From the NCBI RefSeq assembly GCF_900177665.1, contig NZ_FXAW01000002.1, positions 310,001 to 374,000 of the forward strand: a DNA stretch of 64,000 nucleotides, given 5' to 3'. Of the stretch, positions 34,995 through 44,466 are shown one piece after another. The stretch is from Marivirga sericea. GTDB lineage: Bacteria > Bacteroidota > Bacteroidia > Cytophagales > Cyclobacteriaceae. The notes under the pieces are model-generated. The model was given only the letters and a program-made list of their open reading frames with translations. It had not been told where the DNA came from and made no database searches. The position numbers and the translations under genes are program-made. Position 1 is the first letter of the stretch. Each line of letters begins with the position of its first letter.

Positions 34995-35771
34995 TTAGTA
35001 ACTGTTGTTATCCTTTTTAAGTGACTTTAGATATCCTTCGTTTCGAATAATTTTTTGATTATTGAACATATCCTGATTAGTAAGTATGAAATCACTATAA
35101 TCTAACCAGGATTTTTCTGAACCAAGTTCTTTAATTAAAGTCTGAATTGTCTTAAGATCATCTGGCTCATCAACTGTCATTCTGATATCTGAAAATTGTG
35201 AATCAACTGAAAGGTTTTGAGCTTTAAAGAGATGACCACCATTATAATCTGAATTTTTTCTAATGTAGGGTGTAACATGTTCTCTGTCAGAAGCTATTTT
35301 TGCATCTTTCCAAGCTTTTTCTAAAGACTTCCACCTGATTACCTCTATATCTTGTCCGTCAGGGAAATCTTCCTTTAATACATTAGAAGCATAATCAAGA
35401 TCATTCTGAATAGCAAGCGAAATTACTTGATCTATCAAATCAGCATCAATCAATGGACAATCTGAAGTTACTCTTACTATATAATCAGGCTGATGATTTT
35501 TCGCAGCTTGATAAAACCTATCCAAAACATCAATAGTAGAACCTTTAAAAGATAGGACTCCTTCAGATTTAGCTATCATTTCTATCTTTTCTGCCTTTTC
35601 TTCAAAGGTAGTAGCTACAATTATTTCACTATATAATCGAGAATGTTTCAGTCGCTGCAAATGTAAAGCCAGCATTGACAATCCCGAATCCACCTCATGC
35701 AACACTTTTTCAGGAAACCGACTACTTCCTACTCTTGCTTGAGTGATAAATACGATTTTTAAATTTTCCAT
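34995..35771 (-). CDS. SpsF/COG1861-type cytidylyltransferase
   Basis: A 258-residue nucleotidyltransferase. The start I-T-Q-A-R-V-G-S-S-R-F-P-E-K-V-L (about 10-25) is the SpsF nucleotide-binding loop, which is not the A-R-G-G-S-K-R-I of true PseF/NeuA proteins. R-V-T-S-D-C-P-L-I-D (about 100-109) contains the metal-binding Asp and T-V-D-E-P-D-D-L (about 200-207) a later acidic motif. It is expected to activate the nonulosonic acid with CMP. The 3' end of the aldo/keto reductase gene overlaps its start by 13 bases. Confidence 0.85.
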   Translation of the reverse strand: MENLKIVFITQARVGSSRFPEKVLHEVDSGLSMLALHLQRLKHSRLYSEIIVATTFEEKAEKIEMIAKSEGVLSFKGSTIDVLDRFYQAAKNHQPDYIVRVTSDCPLIDADLIDQVISLAIQNDLDYASNVLKEDFPDGQDIEVIRWKSLEKAWKDAKIASDREHVTPYIRKNSDYNGGHLFKAQNLSVDSQFSDIRMTVDEPDDLKTIQTLIKELGSEKSWLDYSDFILTNQDMFNNQKIIRNEGYLKSLKKDNNSY

Positions 35772-36631
35772 TTTGAAGGGTTCAGCAAAAAATTGTCAAT
35801 TACATTTATTTCATCAATAGCATTTATAAGATCTTCAGGAAGTTGTGGATTTATGTTTGCCATATTTTGATTCAATTGGCTTACATTATCTACTCCAAAA
35901 AGTACACCATCAATATATTTTTTATTCAATACATAATTTAAGGATAATTCTTGTACACTAATATCGTATTGATTGCATAACTTTTTAATTTCATCTAAAA
36001 ATGGAATCAGCGGACTTAATCCTTTTGGTATAACTTCCTTGTTCATAAAAAAAAGTCCCTGCAAAAAAGATGATCTAGTATGTACAATTTTCCCTTTGCT
36101 TTGTAATTCCTTAAATAGATGACCTCTTTGAGTTTTATTATCCAAAAGATTGAACGGTGCTTGAATAACATCAATTAAGTCATTATCTAATAGTTCAATG
36201 ATTTCATTATTATCATATATTGAAACTCCAATTTTTTCAAATAAATTTCCTTTATGCTTGTTAATGCTATTTCTATGCTTATTAATATTTTTTTTAAAAT
36301 CAGTAAATGAATGGAATAGAATTGTATTAACAGAATCAATTTTAAGATTTGTTAAACTCGCTGTTAAAGATTTTTCAAAATCCACGCTATCATCAGTCTT
36401 AATTTTTGTGATTATTTTAAAACCCATTTCAGGATTACTTTGCAAAAAGTCTCCAATAAGCTTTTCGGAGTTACCATATGCGGCAGCAGTATCTAATGTT
36501 CTAATACCATGTTCGTATGCTTTTTTTAAAATAGTAAAAATTTCTTGCTTAGATGGTTGACCCACAAGGTTATTTACTCCATAAGGAATTCCAAATTGAA
36601 CTGTACCTAAAATGAGCTTTTTTTCAGTCAT
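35759..36631 (-). CDS. Aldo/keto reductase
   Basis: A 290-residue TIM-barrel NAD(P)H oxidoreductase. L-G-T-V-Q-F-G begins the barrel; the catalytic tetrad is visible as D-T-A-A-A-Y (Asp about 47, Tyr about 52), K-I-I-T-K-I-K (Lys about 75-81) and I-L-F-H-S-F (His about 107). It sits between the GNAT and SpsF genes, overlapping both. Reductases of this class accompany SpsF and GSAM-like genes in some nonulosonate clusters. The actual substrate, perhaps a keto-hexose, is not known. Confidence 0.85.
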   Translation of the reverse strand: MTEKKLILGTVQFGIPYGVNNLVGQPSKQEIFTILKKAYEHGIRTLDTAAAYGNSEKLIGDFLQSNPEMGFKIITKIKTDDSVDFEKSLTASLTNLKIDSVNTILFHSFTDFKKNINKHRNSINKHKGNLFEKIGVSIYDNNEIIELLDNDLIDVIQAPFNLLDNKTQRGHLFKELQSKGKIVHTRSSFLQGLFFMNKEVIPKGLSPLIPFLDEIKKLCNQYDISVQELSLNYVLNKKYIDGVLFGVDNVSQLNQNMANINPQLPEDLINAIDEINVIDNFLLNPSKWKI

Positions 36632-37169
36632 ATCGATAATTTGGGTTAAATAAGGCCATTCTTATAACATCGCAGTACTTGCCATTGTGGAATGCATGTT
36701 TTAGAAAGCGTCCCTCTTCTTCAAATCCTAATTTTTCATATAGTTTCACAGCTGCAATATTATCTTTTAGAACTCCTAGTGTTATTTTTCTTAAATTCAA
36801 TCCTTCAAAAAAGCAAAATCTAATCACTCTATTAGAAGCTTCGGCAGCGTACCCTTTTCCCCATTCTAATTTGTCACCCATCATTATACCATATTCTCCC
36901 ACACTATGTTTACTATTAATTGGATCAATTTTAATGTTGCCAATATGTTTCTGATTTTCTTTTAAATGTATGGCCCAAAAATAAATATTGCTATTTTGAA
37001 CTTCATGCAGATAATCATTTAACATTTCCTTAGTATAATTACCACCAGTTTCGAGAAATTGATAAATGACATAATCATTTAGCCAATTCACATATTGATC
37101 TGTGCAATAGTTTAGGTTTAAAGGTTTGTAAGACAAACGTTCAGATTCAAATTCTTTAGCTTTCACCAT
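36624..37169 (-). CDS. GNAT N-acetyltransferase, probable PseH role
   Basis: A 181-residue GNAT protein of the RimJ/PseH kind. It contains F-W-A-I-H-L (about 55), G-E-Y-G-I-M-M-G (about 81-88), the acyl-CoA loop W-G-K-G-Y-A-A-E-A-S (about 95-104) and the C-terminal N-I-A-A-V-K-L-Y-E-K-L-G-F (about 143-155). Placed directly after PseC, it is the natural candidate for acetylating the 4-amino group of UDP-4-amino-4,6-dideoxy-AltNAc, the step of PseH. Position supports that role; sequence alone does not distinguish it from other sugar acetyltransferases. Confidence 0.8.
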   Translation of the reverse strand: MVKAKEFESERLSYKPLNLNYCTDQYVNWLNDYVIYQFLETGGNYTKEMLNDYLHEVQNSNIYFWAIHLKENQKHIGNIKIDPINSKHSVGEYGIMMGDKLEWGKGYAAEASNRVIRFCFFEGLNLRKITLGVLKDNIAAVKLYEKLGFEEEGRFLKHAFHNGKYCDVIRMALFNPNYRYD

Positions 37170-37258
37170 TTTAAGCTATTATTTCAATAAATCTTTCAAA
37201 AATCAATTCGTAGTTTCATCTGATAGATGGATTAATTTACTTAAAAGATATGGATCAA

Positions 37259-38443
37259 TCATTCAAAGAATATTCTAATAGTTTCTAAAATAAATTCCTG
37301 GTCTTCGTCAGACAAGGTTGGAAACATAGGTAAGCTAATACAATGCTTATAATAAGTCTCGGCATGGGGCATGTCACCTTCTTTCCAACCAAACTGTCTA
37401 TAATACGGCATTAAGTGGGTAGGGATGTAATGAATTTGAGCAAATATTTTGTTTTCTCTTAGATGGTTGTACAATCCTAACCTGTCCTCAACTTCAATTA
37501 CGTACAAATGATAGGCATGACCTTCAATTACTCCAGATTGACCTTTGATAAATTTCTGATTTTTAAACGCATTAAAATATTTTTCTGCAATTTTTCTTCT
37601 TTTTCCTAATCCTTCATCAGCTCTTTTTAATTGACTTAATCCTAAAGCTGCCTGAAAATCAGTCAACCTATAGTTATAACCCAAGTCCTGCATTTCCATG
37701 TACCAGGCAGGGTAATCAATTTCACCGCCTGCAAATTCAACCGAATTTTCGTACAAATCTTCATCCTTTGTAATACCGTGAGTTCTCAGCTTCATTAACT
37801 TTTCGTAGAGACCTTTATCATTTGTGGTGATCATCCCACCCTCTCCAGCTGCAATATGCTTTACAGGATGAAATGAGAAAATAGCTAAATCTGCATACTT
37901 ACCATTTCCACAGTTTTGTTTTTGAGCTGTGCTGTCTATGAAATATCCACCAGGAGAGTGGCAAGAATCTTCAATAATCCATAGTCCGTACTCATATGCC
38001 AGTTTCCTAAAAGCTTCTAAATCTACTGCTCTACCAGCGAAATCTACTGGTATTATGCCTTTGTAGGTTCCTTTTGAGGAAGCCTCTAAAAGCTCTCGTA
38101 CTTTTTCTATATCTAATAAATAGGTTTCTGGATCAATGTCAGCAAATACTACCTCTCCACCACAATACCTGATGCAGTTGGCCGATGCAGCGAAAGTGAT
38201 GGGTGTTGTGATTACCTTATCACCAGGCTTCACATTCAAAGCAAGGCAGTTCAAGTGTAATGCGGCTGTGCCATTCGCAACGGCAATAGCATATTTAGCG
38301 CCGACGTAATCAGCAAAAGCTTCCTCAAATTCCTTAATTTTAGGCCCTTGAGTGAGATAATCTGATTGTAGTGTTTCTACTACTGCTTGAATGTCTGCTT
38401 CTGTTATATCTTGCTTTCCGTATGGAATTACTTTTTCATTCAT
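37259..38443 (-). CDS. pseC: UDP-4-amino-4,6-dideoxy-L-AltNAc transaminase (PseC)
   Basis: A 394-residue DegT/DnrJ/EryC1 PLP aminotransferase. Y-L-T-Q-G-P (about 29-34), A-N-G-T-A-A-L-H-L (about 57-65), E-D-S-C-H-S-P-G-G (about 158-166) and the Schiff-base Lys in S-F-H-P-V-K-H-I-A-A-G-E-G-G (Lys about 193) fit the PseC subgroup. It converts the PseB keto-sugar to the 4-amino sugar using glutamate. It overlaps pseB by four bases, and the acetyltransferase gene follows after 89 bases. Confidence 0.92.
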   Translation of the reverse strand: MNEKVIPYGKQDITEADIQAVVETLQSDYLTQGPKIKEFEEAFADYVGAKYAIAVANGTAALHLNCLALNVKPGDKVITTPITFAASANCIRYCGGEVVFADIDPETYLLDIEKVRELLEASSKGTYKGIIPVDFAGRAVDLEAFRKLAYEYGLWIIEDSCHSPGGYFIDSTAQKQNCGNGKYADLAIFSFHPVKHIAAGEGGMITTNDKGLYEKLMKLRTHGITKDEDLYENSVEFAGGEIDYPAWYMEMQDLGYNYRLTDFQAALGLSQLKRADEGLGKRRKIAEKYFNAFKNQKFIKGQSGVIEGHAYHLYVIEVEDRLGLYNHLRENKIFAQIHYIPTHLMPYYRQFGWKEGDMPHAETYYKHCISLPMFPTLSDEDQEFILETIRIFFE

Positions 38444-39456
38444 ACCTCAAATTCTGGGTCAACATGTTCTTTAATCAACTTTCGTAAGCTTTCTACGCTT
38501 TCCCATTCAGTATTTTCTGCAGAATTATATTGAAAACCTTCTTTTACTTTGGTTGCGTTAAAATGAGCTATAAAATCCTTTAAATCCCATTTATGTGTTG
38601 CTGGAAGTATAGTGTAATATTTGCCCAAGTCATAAGTATAATAAGAATCAGATGAAGTAATCATTTCTTCATGAATTTTTTCACCAGGCCTAATTCCTAT
38701 TATTGGTTTAGCTGCCTGAGGACTTACTGCTTCGGCCACGTCAGTAACCTTATAAGATGGTATTTTTGGTATAAATATTTCTCCACCCCACGCTTGCTCC
38801 ATAGCATGCATAACCATGTCTACACCTCCTTGCAAGGAAATATTGAAACGAGTCATTGTTGGGTCGGTAATAGGTAGTATCCCTTCATTTTTTTTTCTTA
38901 GGAAAAAAGGAATAACAGAACCATTAGACCCCATTACATTACCATAGCGAACTACAGAGAATTTAATAGGATTCCATCCAGTAATATTATTAGCTGCTAT
39001 AAAAAGCTTATCAGATGCTAATTTTGTCGCTCCATATAAATTTATTGGTGCGCAAGCTTTGTCTGTTGATAATGCAACAACTCGTCCAACGCCAGTTTCC
39101 AAGCATGCATTAATCACATTTTGCGCTCCATTCACATTTGTTTTGACGCACTCCTCTGGGTTATATTCTGCCAAATGGACATGTTTCATAGCTGCAGCAT
39201 GTATTACATAGTCTACATCCTTACATGCCCGAACTAACCTATCCTTATCTCTTACATCCCCAATTAAGAAGCGTAATTTAGGATAACTATTTTGAGGGAA
39301 CTCTTGGGCCATCTGAAACTGCTTTTGCTCATCTCGTGAAAAAATTACAAGCTTTCTTATTTCAGAATGATTTGTTAATATATGTTTTGTTAGAGCTTTT
39401 CCTAACGAACCCGTGCCCCCAGTGATTAATATAGTTTTATCTTTATAAATACTCAT
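38440..39456 (-). CDS. pseB: UDP-GlcNAc 4,6-dehydratase, inverting (PseB)
   Basis: A 338-residue SDR enzyme. The NAD(P) loop is T-G-G-T-G-S-L-G (about 12-19). H-A-A-A-M-K-H-V (about 86-93), S-T-D-K-A-C-A-P (about 129-136) and Y-G-A-T-K (about 140-144) are the active-site elements of the PseB/FlaA1 short form. It removes water and inverts C5 of UDP-GlcNAc, the first committed step of pseudaminic acid synthesis. It is a soluble short form and not a membrane-bound FlaA1/CapD-type protein. Overlaps the UDP-xylose synthase gene stop by four bases. Confidence 0.92.
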   Translation of the reverse strand: MSIYKDKTILITGGTGSLGKALTKHILTNHSEIRKLVIFSRDEQKQFQMAQEFPQNSYPKLRFLIGDVRDKDRLVRACKDVDYVIHAAAMKHVHLAEYNPEECVKTNVNGAQNVINACLETGVGRVVALSTDKACAPINLYGATKLASDKLFIAANNITGWNPIKFSVVRYGNVMGSNGSVIPFFLRKKNEGILPITDPTMTRFNISLQGGVDMVMHAMEQAWGGEIFIPKIPSYKVTDVAEAVSPQAAKPIIGIRPGEKIHEEMITSSDSYYTYDLGKYYTILPATHKWDLKDFIAHFNATKVKEGFQYNSAENTEWESVESLRKLIKEHVDPEFEV

Positions 39457-40445
39457 TTAATAATATATTTGTCAAAATCCTTATGCTCTTTTTCAAAGAG
39501 CTTTCCCTTATCCAATGATTTAAAATAGTCATAGGTAATCTTCAAACCTACTTGCCTACTGACCCTTGGTCGCCAGCCCAATAGTTCTTTTGCCTTCGTG
39601 ATATCCGGCTGTCTCTTTTTTGGGTCGTCTTTAGGCAAATCTTTGTATACCACCTTTTGGGTGGTGCCGGTCAATTTAATGATTTCTTCTGCAAATTCCG
39701 AAATCGTGATCTCATCCGGGTTCCCTACATTTACGGGATGACTATGGTCACTCAACAACAGCCTATAGATCCCTTCCACCAAGTCATCCACATAGCAAAA
39801 GGATCGGGTTTGGGAACCATCACCAAAAATAGTGAGGTCTTCTCCTCTCAAGGCCTGGCCAATAAAGGCAGGCAACACCCTTCCATCATTGAGCCTCATC
39901 CGGGGGCCGTAAGTGTTGAAAATCCTGATTATGCGGGTTTCCAGTTGATGGTAAGTGTGGTAGGCCATCGTGATGGATTCCATAAAGCGCTTGGCTTCAT
40001 CATAGACTCCTCTTGGGCCGATCGGGTTCACATTTCCGTAATACCCTTCCGTCTGCGGATGCACTAGAGGGTCCCCATATACTTCGGAAGTGGAGGCCAC
40101 CAAAATCCGGGCTTTTTTATCTTTTGCAAGACCCAATAGATTATGGGTGCCATGTGCACCGACCTTCAAGGTCTGGATGGGGATCTTTAAATAGTCTATC
40201 GGGCTGGCAGGAGAAGCAAAATGCAATATATATTTCAAATCACCGGGAACATGCACATATTTGCTCACATCATGATGGTAGAATTCAAAATCCTCTTTAC
40301 CCATCAGATGGGCAATATTGTCCATGGAGCCCGTGATCAGATTGTCCATTCCGATCACATCGTACCCCTCTTTTATGAAGCGGTCACATAAATGTGAACC
40401 TAAAAATCCTGCTGCCCCTGTTATTAAAACTCGCTCTTTCGCCAT
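39453..40445 (-). CDS. UDP-glucuronate decarboxylase (UDP-xylose synthase)
   Basis: A 330-residue SDR enzyme. NAD loop T-G-A-A-G-F-L-G (about 8-15); [11 protein letters not shown] (about 71-81) and [13 protein letters not shown] (about 132-144) are marks of UXS proteins; the catalytic Y-D-E-A-K is at about 148-152. It converts UDP-glucuronic acid, made by the next gene upstream, to UDP-xylose. These two genes have more G and C, including at wobble positions, than the flanking polysaccharide genes, so they may have a separate origin. Confidence 0.92.
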   Translation of the reverse strand: MAKERVLITGAAGFLGSHLCDRFIKEGYDVIGMDNLITGSMDNIAHLMGKEDFEFYHHDVSKYVHVPGDLKYILHFASPASPIDYLKIPIQTLKVGAHGTHNLLGLAKDKKARILVASTSEVYGDPLVHPQTEGYYGNVNPIGPRGVYDEAKRFMESITMAYHTYHQLETRIIRIFNTYGPRMRLNDGRVLPAFIGQALRGEDLTIFGDGSQTRSFCYVDDLVEGIYRLLLSDHSHPVNVGNPDEITISEFAEEIIKLTGTTQKVVYKDLPKDDPKKRQPDITKAKELLGWRPRVSRQVGLKITYDYFKSLDKGKLFEKEHKDFDKYIIK

Positions 40446-40450
40446 AGCCC

Positions 40451-41749
40451 TTATCTTCCTATACTGAAATAAGTGAAGCCAAGTTCTTTCATCTGCTCCA
40501 CTTCATATAAATTCCTTCCGTCCAAAATCAACGGCTCTTTCAATTCCTTTTTGACCACATTAAAATCAGGTGTCCTGAAGACTGGCCATTCGGTCATGAT
40601 CATGAGCGCATCCGCGCCTTTCAGTGCTTCATAAGCAGTATCGGCATAGACAATCTCATCACCCAATTGACCTTTTACGTTCTCCATTGCCTCAGGATCG
40701 AAGGCTTGGATCTTTGCACCTGCAGCTATCAATGCCTCAATGTTATACAATGCCGGTGCTTCCCTGATGTCGTCAGTATTTGGTTTAAAGGCCAGGCCCC
40801 ACATCGCAATGCTCTTGCCCTTTAGGTCATTCTTGAAATAACCGTTCAAGTTGTCCATCAAGCGGGTCTTCTGCGTGGTGTTCACCTCCATCACGGCATT
40901 CAGTATCTTGAAATCATAATTGGCATCCTTGGCCGATTTGGCCAATGCCTGCACATCTTTTGGAAAACAGCTGCCTCCATACCCGATGCCAGCAAAGAGA
41001 AACCGTTTGCCGATCCTTGTATCGGTCCCGATCCCTTTGCGGACCATGTCCACATTGGCCCCCAAGCGCTCGCACAGATTGGCGATCTCGTTCATGAAGG
41101 TAATCTTTGTGGCCAAGAAGGAGTTGGCCGCATACTTGGTCAGCTCGGCTGATTTCTCGTCCATAAAGATGACAGGGTTGCCCTGGCGCACCAATGGGGT
41201 ATATAAGCGCTCCATTATTTTGGTGGCCCTTTCAGATTGTGTCCCGATCACGACTCTATCTGGCTTCATGAAATCGTCCACGGCCACCCCCTCCCGCAAA
41301 AACTCGGGATTGGAGACCACGTCAAACTCCACTTTTGCATTTTTGGCAATCGCGGAATGTACTTTGTCGGCAGTGCCCACGGGCACGGTACTCTTGTCCA
41401 CTACCACTACATATTCCTCAAGGATATGTCCCAAATCGTCTGCCACCTTCAATACATATTGCAAATCCGCGGCACCATCCCCACCTGGCGGGGTAGGCAA
41501 TGCCAGGAAGATGACTTCTGCATCTTTTATGCCTTCTTCCAAATTGGTGGTGAAATCCAGCCTTTTTTGCTTGACATTCCGTTCGAAGATTACTTCAAGA
41601 CCAGGCTCGTATATGGTCACCTTGCCGGATTGTAATTTCTGTACTTTGACTTCATCTATATCCACACAGGTCACATGATTGCCGGTCTCCGCAAAACATG
41701 TGCCCGTTACCAATCCTACATATCCTGTGCCTACTACTGCTATTTTCAT
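40451..41749 (-). CDS. ugd: UDP-glucose 6-dehydrogenase
   Basis: A 432-residue NAD-dependent dehydrogenase. [10 protein letters not shown] (about 7-16) is the NAD loop; [11 protein letters not shown] (about 145-155) and [12 protein letters not shown] (about 253-264, catalytic Cys about 260) define the UDP-glucose type. It oxidises UDP-glucose to UDP-glucuronate, the substrate of the decarboxylase encoded five bases downstream. G+C-rich like its partner. Three bases separate it from the upstream epimerase gene, so the long operon continues through it. Confidence 0.95.
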   Translation of the reverse strand: MKIAVVGTGYVGLVTGTCFAETGNHVTCVDIDEVKVQKLQSGKVTIYEPGLEVIFERNVKQKRLDFTTNLEEGIKDAEVIFLALPTPPGGDGAADLQYVLKVADDLGHILEEYVVVVDKSTVPVGTADKVHSAIAKNAKVEFDVVSNPEFLREGVAVDDFMKPDRVVIGTQSERATKIMERLYTPLVRQGNPVIFMDEKSAELTKYAANSFLATKITFMNEIANLCERLGANVDMVRKGIGTDTRIGKRFLFAGIGYGGSCFPKDVQALAKSAKDANYDFKILNAVMEVNTTQKTRLMDNLNGYFKNDLKGKSIAMWGLAFKPNTDDIREAPALYNIEALIAAGAKIQAFDPEAMENVKGQLGDEIVYADTAYEALKGADALMIMTEWPVFRTPDFNVVKKELKEPLILDGRNLYEVEQMKELGFTYFSIGR

Positions 41750-41752
41750 TTC

Positions 41753-42703
41753 TTATGTTATTTGCAAATTATCTTTTAAAAATTTTAAACCCTCGTGTAA
41801 GTTAGTGGTAGCTTTAATGTCAAATGAGTTTTTAAGTTTCTGGATGTCCGCAACGCTTTCGACTATATCTCCAGATCTCACCTCTTTGTATGATGGTGAC
41901 TTGTTGTAGTTAAACAAAGATGCCATAGTATTAAAAAGTTCATTTATACTGGTAGATTTCCCTGTACCTAGATTGAAAATCTCAGAGGTGTTTTTTAATT
42001 CAATACTTGATATTAAAATTTTAACCAAGTCTTCAATAAACACAAAGTCCCTGGTTTGCTCACCGTCACCAAAGATACTAATTTCACCATTTTGTATCAT
42101 TTTTTCTCTGAAAATAGAAATAACGCCAGAATAGGGTGAATCGCTTTTTTGACCTTTTCCATAAACATTGAAAAATCTAAACCCATTCGAATCTATATCA
42201 AAAAACTCTTTGTATGTTTTAGCATAAATTTCATTGATTGATTTACTAAATCCATATGGCGAGGTTGGTTTTATAATTGCATCTTCTGAAATTGGAGTTT
42301 TTGTGGGATTCCCATAGACAGCTGAAGAAGACGCGTATATTATTTTTTTAGCTTGATGACGTTTAGCGTATTCTAAAATATTCTGAAAGCCAACAATATT
42401 GATATTGTTATTTTTAGCACTTTCTGAAAAGGAAAGTGGAACGCTTACCAACGCTGCCAAATTGAATATGTAATCGACAGCCGGTAGATTTTCGACTTTA
42501 TTAAAATCACTAATGTCAATTTCTATTAATTCTAATCTGCTGTCTTTTGAAAATGGCGTCAAATTTGATTTTAGTCCTGTGGATAGATCGTCAGCTACGT
42601 AAATTTTTTTAATCTTATATTTTAACAATTCAGACACTAAGTGATGCCCAATAAAACCAGCTCCACCCGTAACTAGTACCTTAGCGTTTTCTAGCAATTT
42701 CAT
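41753..42703 (-). CDS. UDP-N-acetylhexosamine 4-epimerase-like SDR protein
   Basis: A 316-residue SDR enzyme with T-G-G-A-G-F-I-G-H-H (about 12-21), A-A-L-V-S-V-P-L-S-F (about 83-92), S-S-S-A-V-Y-G-N-P (about 125-133) and Y-G-F-S-K (about 150-154). The S-V-P-x-S segment and F-R-F-F-N-V-Y-G-K-G-Q fit the WbpP/TviC group that epimerises UDP-GlcNAc(A) at C4. With the dehydrogenase immediately upstream (one-base overlap), the pair would make UDP-GalNAcA from UDP-GlcNAc (inference from known TviB/TviC pairs). Confidence 0.85.
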   Translation of the reverse strand: MKLLENAKVLVTGGAGFIGHHLVSELLKYKIKKIYVADDLSTGLKSNLTPFSKDSRLELIEIDISDFNKVENLPAVDYIFNLAALVSVPLSFSESAKNNNINIVGFQNILEYAKRHQAKKIIYASSSAVYGNPTKTPISEDAIIKPTSPYGFSKSINEIYAKTYKEFFDIDSNGFRFFNVYGKGQKSDSPYSGVISIFREKMIQNGEISIFGDGEQTRDFVFIEDLVKILISSIELKNTSEIFNLGTGKSTSINELFNTMASLFNYNKSPSYKEVRSGDIVESVADIQKLKNSFDIKATTNLHEGLKFLKDNLQIT

Positions 42704-43953
42704 TACAACCTTTTATTTACTAATTCTCTCTCAAAAAACCCTTTAATGTCGTAAGTGACTCCATTTTCATTCAAATGGTTGGATAAATTGAAATCTTTAA
42801 ATTCTTTATGAGATACCGCTAAAACAATTGCGTTATAATCTGAGCCGGGTTTTTCAATTAAGTCAACTCCGTACTCATGTTTCACTTCTTCTTTATTGGC
42901 TTGAGGATCATAAATTTCTACATTTATGCCGTAAGAACCCAGTTCTTTAATGACATCAATTACTTTGCTGTTACGGATATCTGGACAATTTTCTTTGAAA
43001 GTTATCCCCAAGACCAAAGCTTTTGAGCCTTTGATCACAGAGCCTTTTTGTGCCATTAGCTTCACAACTGAGCTGGAAACGTGAGCACCCATGTTGTCAT
43101 TAATCCTTCTTCCTGCTAAAATGACTTGAGGATGATAACCCAAAGCCTCAGCTTTATGGGTTAGATAGTAAGGATCAACGCCTATACAATGTCCACCGAC
43201 TAACCCTGGTTTAAATGGCAAGAAATTCCATTTAGTACCCGCAGCTTCTAATACATCTGCAGTGTCAATTCCCATTTTATCAAAAATTAAGGCCAGCTCA
43301 TTTACGAAAGCGATGTTCAAATCTCTTTGAGAGTTTTCAATTACTTTAGCTGCTTCTGCCACTTTAATAGTAGCGGCTTTATGAGTTCCTGCCGTAATAA
43401 TTGTTTTGTAGAGTTGATCGACTTCCTCCGCTATTTCAGGAGTGCTTCCTGAAGTCACTTTTGTAATTGTGGGCAAACAATGCTCTTTATCTCCTGGATT
43501 AATTCTTTCGGGAGAATAACCGCAGAAGAAGTCTTGATTGAATTTTAAACCACTTTCTTTTTGCAAGATGGGAACACAGTCGTCTTCTGTGCAACCGGGA
43601 TAAACAGTAGATTCATAAATTACAATATCCCCTTTTCTCAAGGTCTTGCCAACTGTGGACGAAGCCATCATAAGTGGAGTTAAATCTGGTTGTTTATATT
43701 CGTTAATAGGAGTAGGAACTGTTACTATATAAATCTGAGCTTCTGCTAAATCACTTGAGTCAAAAGTGTAAGATAAGTGAATAGCTTCTTTTAACTCATC
43801 TGATTCTACTTCTAAAGTCCGGTCAAATCCCTGAGAAAGCTCATCAATACGTTTTTGATTAATATCAAAGCCTATAACAGCTCCTTTCTTCCCGAATTCT
43901 ACGGCTAGAGGTAATCCCACATAACCCAAACCAATAACTGCTATTTTTTTCAT
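42703..43953 (-). CDS. UDP-N-acetylhexosamine dehydrogenase (WbpO/TviB-like)
   Basis: About 416 residues from the ATG at 43951-43953; the 11-codon longer frame from 43986 is not supported because the fold begins [13 protein letters not shown]. Further marks are T-V-P-T-P-I-N (about 86-92), [11 protein letters not shown] (about 117-127), [11 protein letters not shown] (about 149-159) and the catalytic Cys in [14 protein letters not shown] (about 248-261). These separate the UDP-HexNAc dehydrogenases from UDP-glucose dehydrogenase. It is the first gene of the long operon ending at pseI. Confidence 0.9.
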   Translation of the reverse strand: MKKIAVIGLGYVGLPLAVEFGKKGAVIGFDINQKRIDELSQGFDRTLEVESDELKEAIHLSYTFDSSDLAEAQIYIVTVPTPINEYKQPDLTPLMMASSTVGKTLRKGDIVIYESTVYPGCTEDDCVPILQKESGLKFNQDFFCGYSPERINPGDKEHCLPTITKVTSGSTPEIAEEVDQLYKTIITAGTHKAATIKVAEAAKVIENSQRDLNIAFVNELALIFDKMGIDTADVLEAAGTKWNFLPFKPGLVGGHCIGVDPYYLTHKAEALGYHPQVILAGRRINDNMGAHVSSSVVKLMAQKGSVIKGSKALVLGITFKENCPDIRNSKVIDVIKELGSYGINVEIYDPQANKEEVKHEYGVDLIEKPGSDYNAIVLAVSHKEFKDFNLSNHLNENGVTYDIKGFFERELVNKRL

Positions 43954-44466
43954 ATAATAATCCAAATGAAGTGTAAAATTAGTCATTTTCTACTACTTAG
44001 AAAGTGAATGTAATTTTAATATCAAATGAACTACTGATTTGTTGGTGCGTGTCGGCTAGCAGTAGGGTTGGCGCTGTCACATAGGATTCTGTTAAACCAA
44101 TAAAAAAATAAGTACATTATAAATGTGGTTCAATGCAAAGTTCTTTAATTTTCGTTCGATTCCATTCGAATAGTGGATCTTTATGATCAAAAAGACCTAC
44201 TTTTTGTTTTTGTTGCTCTCATAATTTTAGTGACAACAACTATTCAATCATTAGAGACAACTAATTATTAGAAAAGTAGGGTTGGTGATTTTCCTTAAAA
44301 AAGTGCTAGCATTTGTATTTTCACTTCTAGTAAGAAACGATTGTCTTGAATCAAAATTTTTAGTGTGTCTTAGAAACTATTCGTGACACATGACCATTTA
44401 TAAATAATGGTTCTAAGCTTATTTTACACTTTGTCAAAGTCGCGCTATACGCTTTTCATAAAAGTA
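43954..44466. other. Intergenic region with an 11-bp direct repeat
   Basis: About 510 bases upstream of the long nonulosonate/UDP-sugar operon. AGTAGGGTTGG occurs at 44061-44071 and again at 44275-44285. A short palindrome CCATT-tataaat-AATGG lies near 44395-44411. No ORF or RNA gene is visible. The long operon's promoter must be in here, but I could not find a clean TAnnTTTG. Confidence 0.45.

Noticed and set aside
40920-41678. Plus-strand frame of 252 residues opposite ugd
   Set aside because: Long antisense frame caused by the higher GC of ugd; the minus-strand protein is unmistakable.
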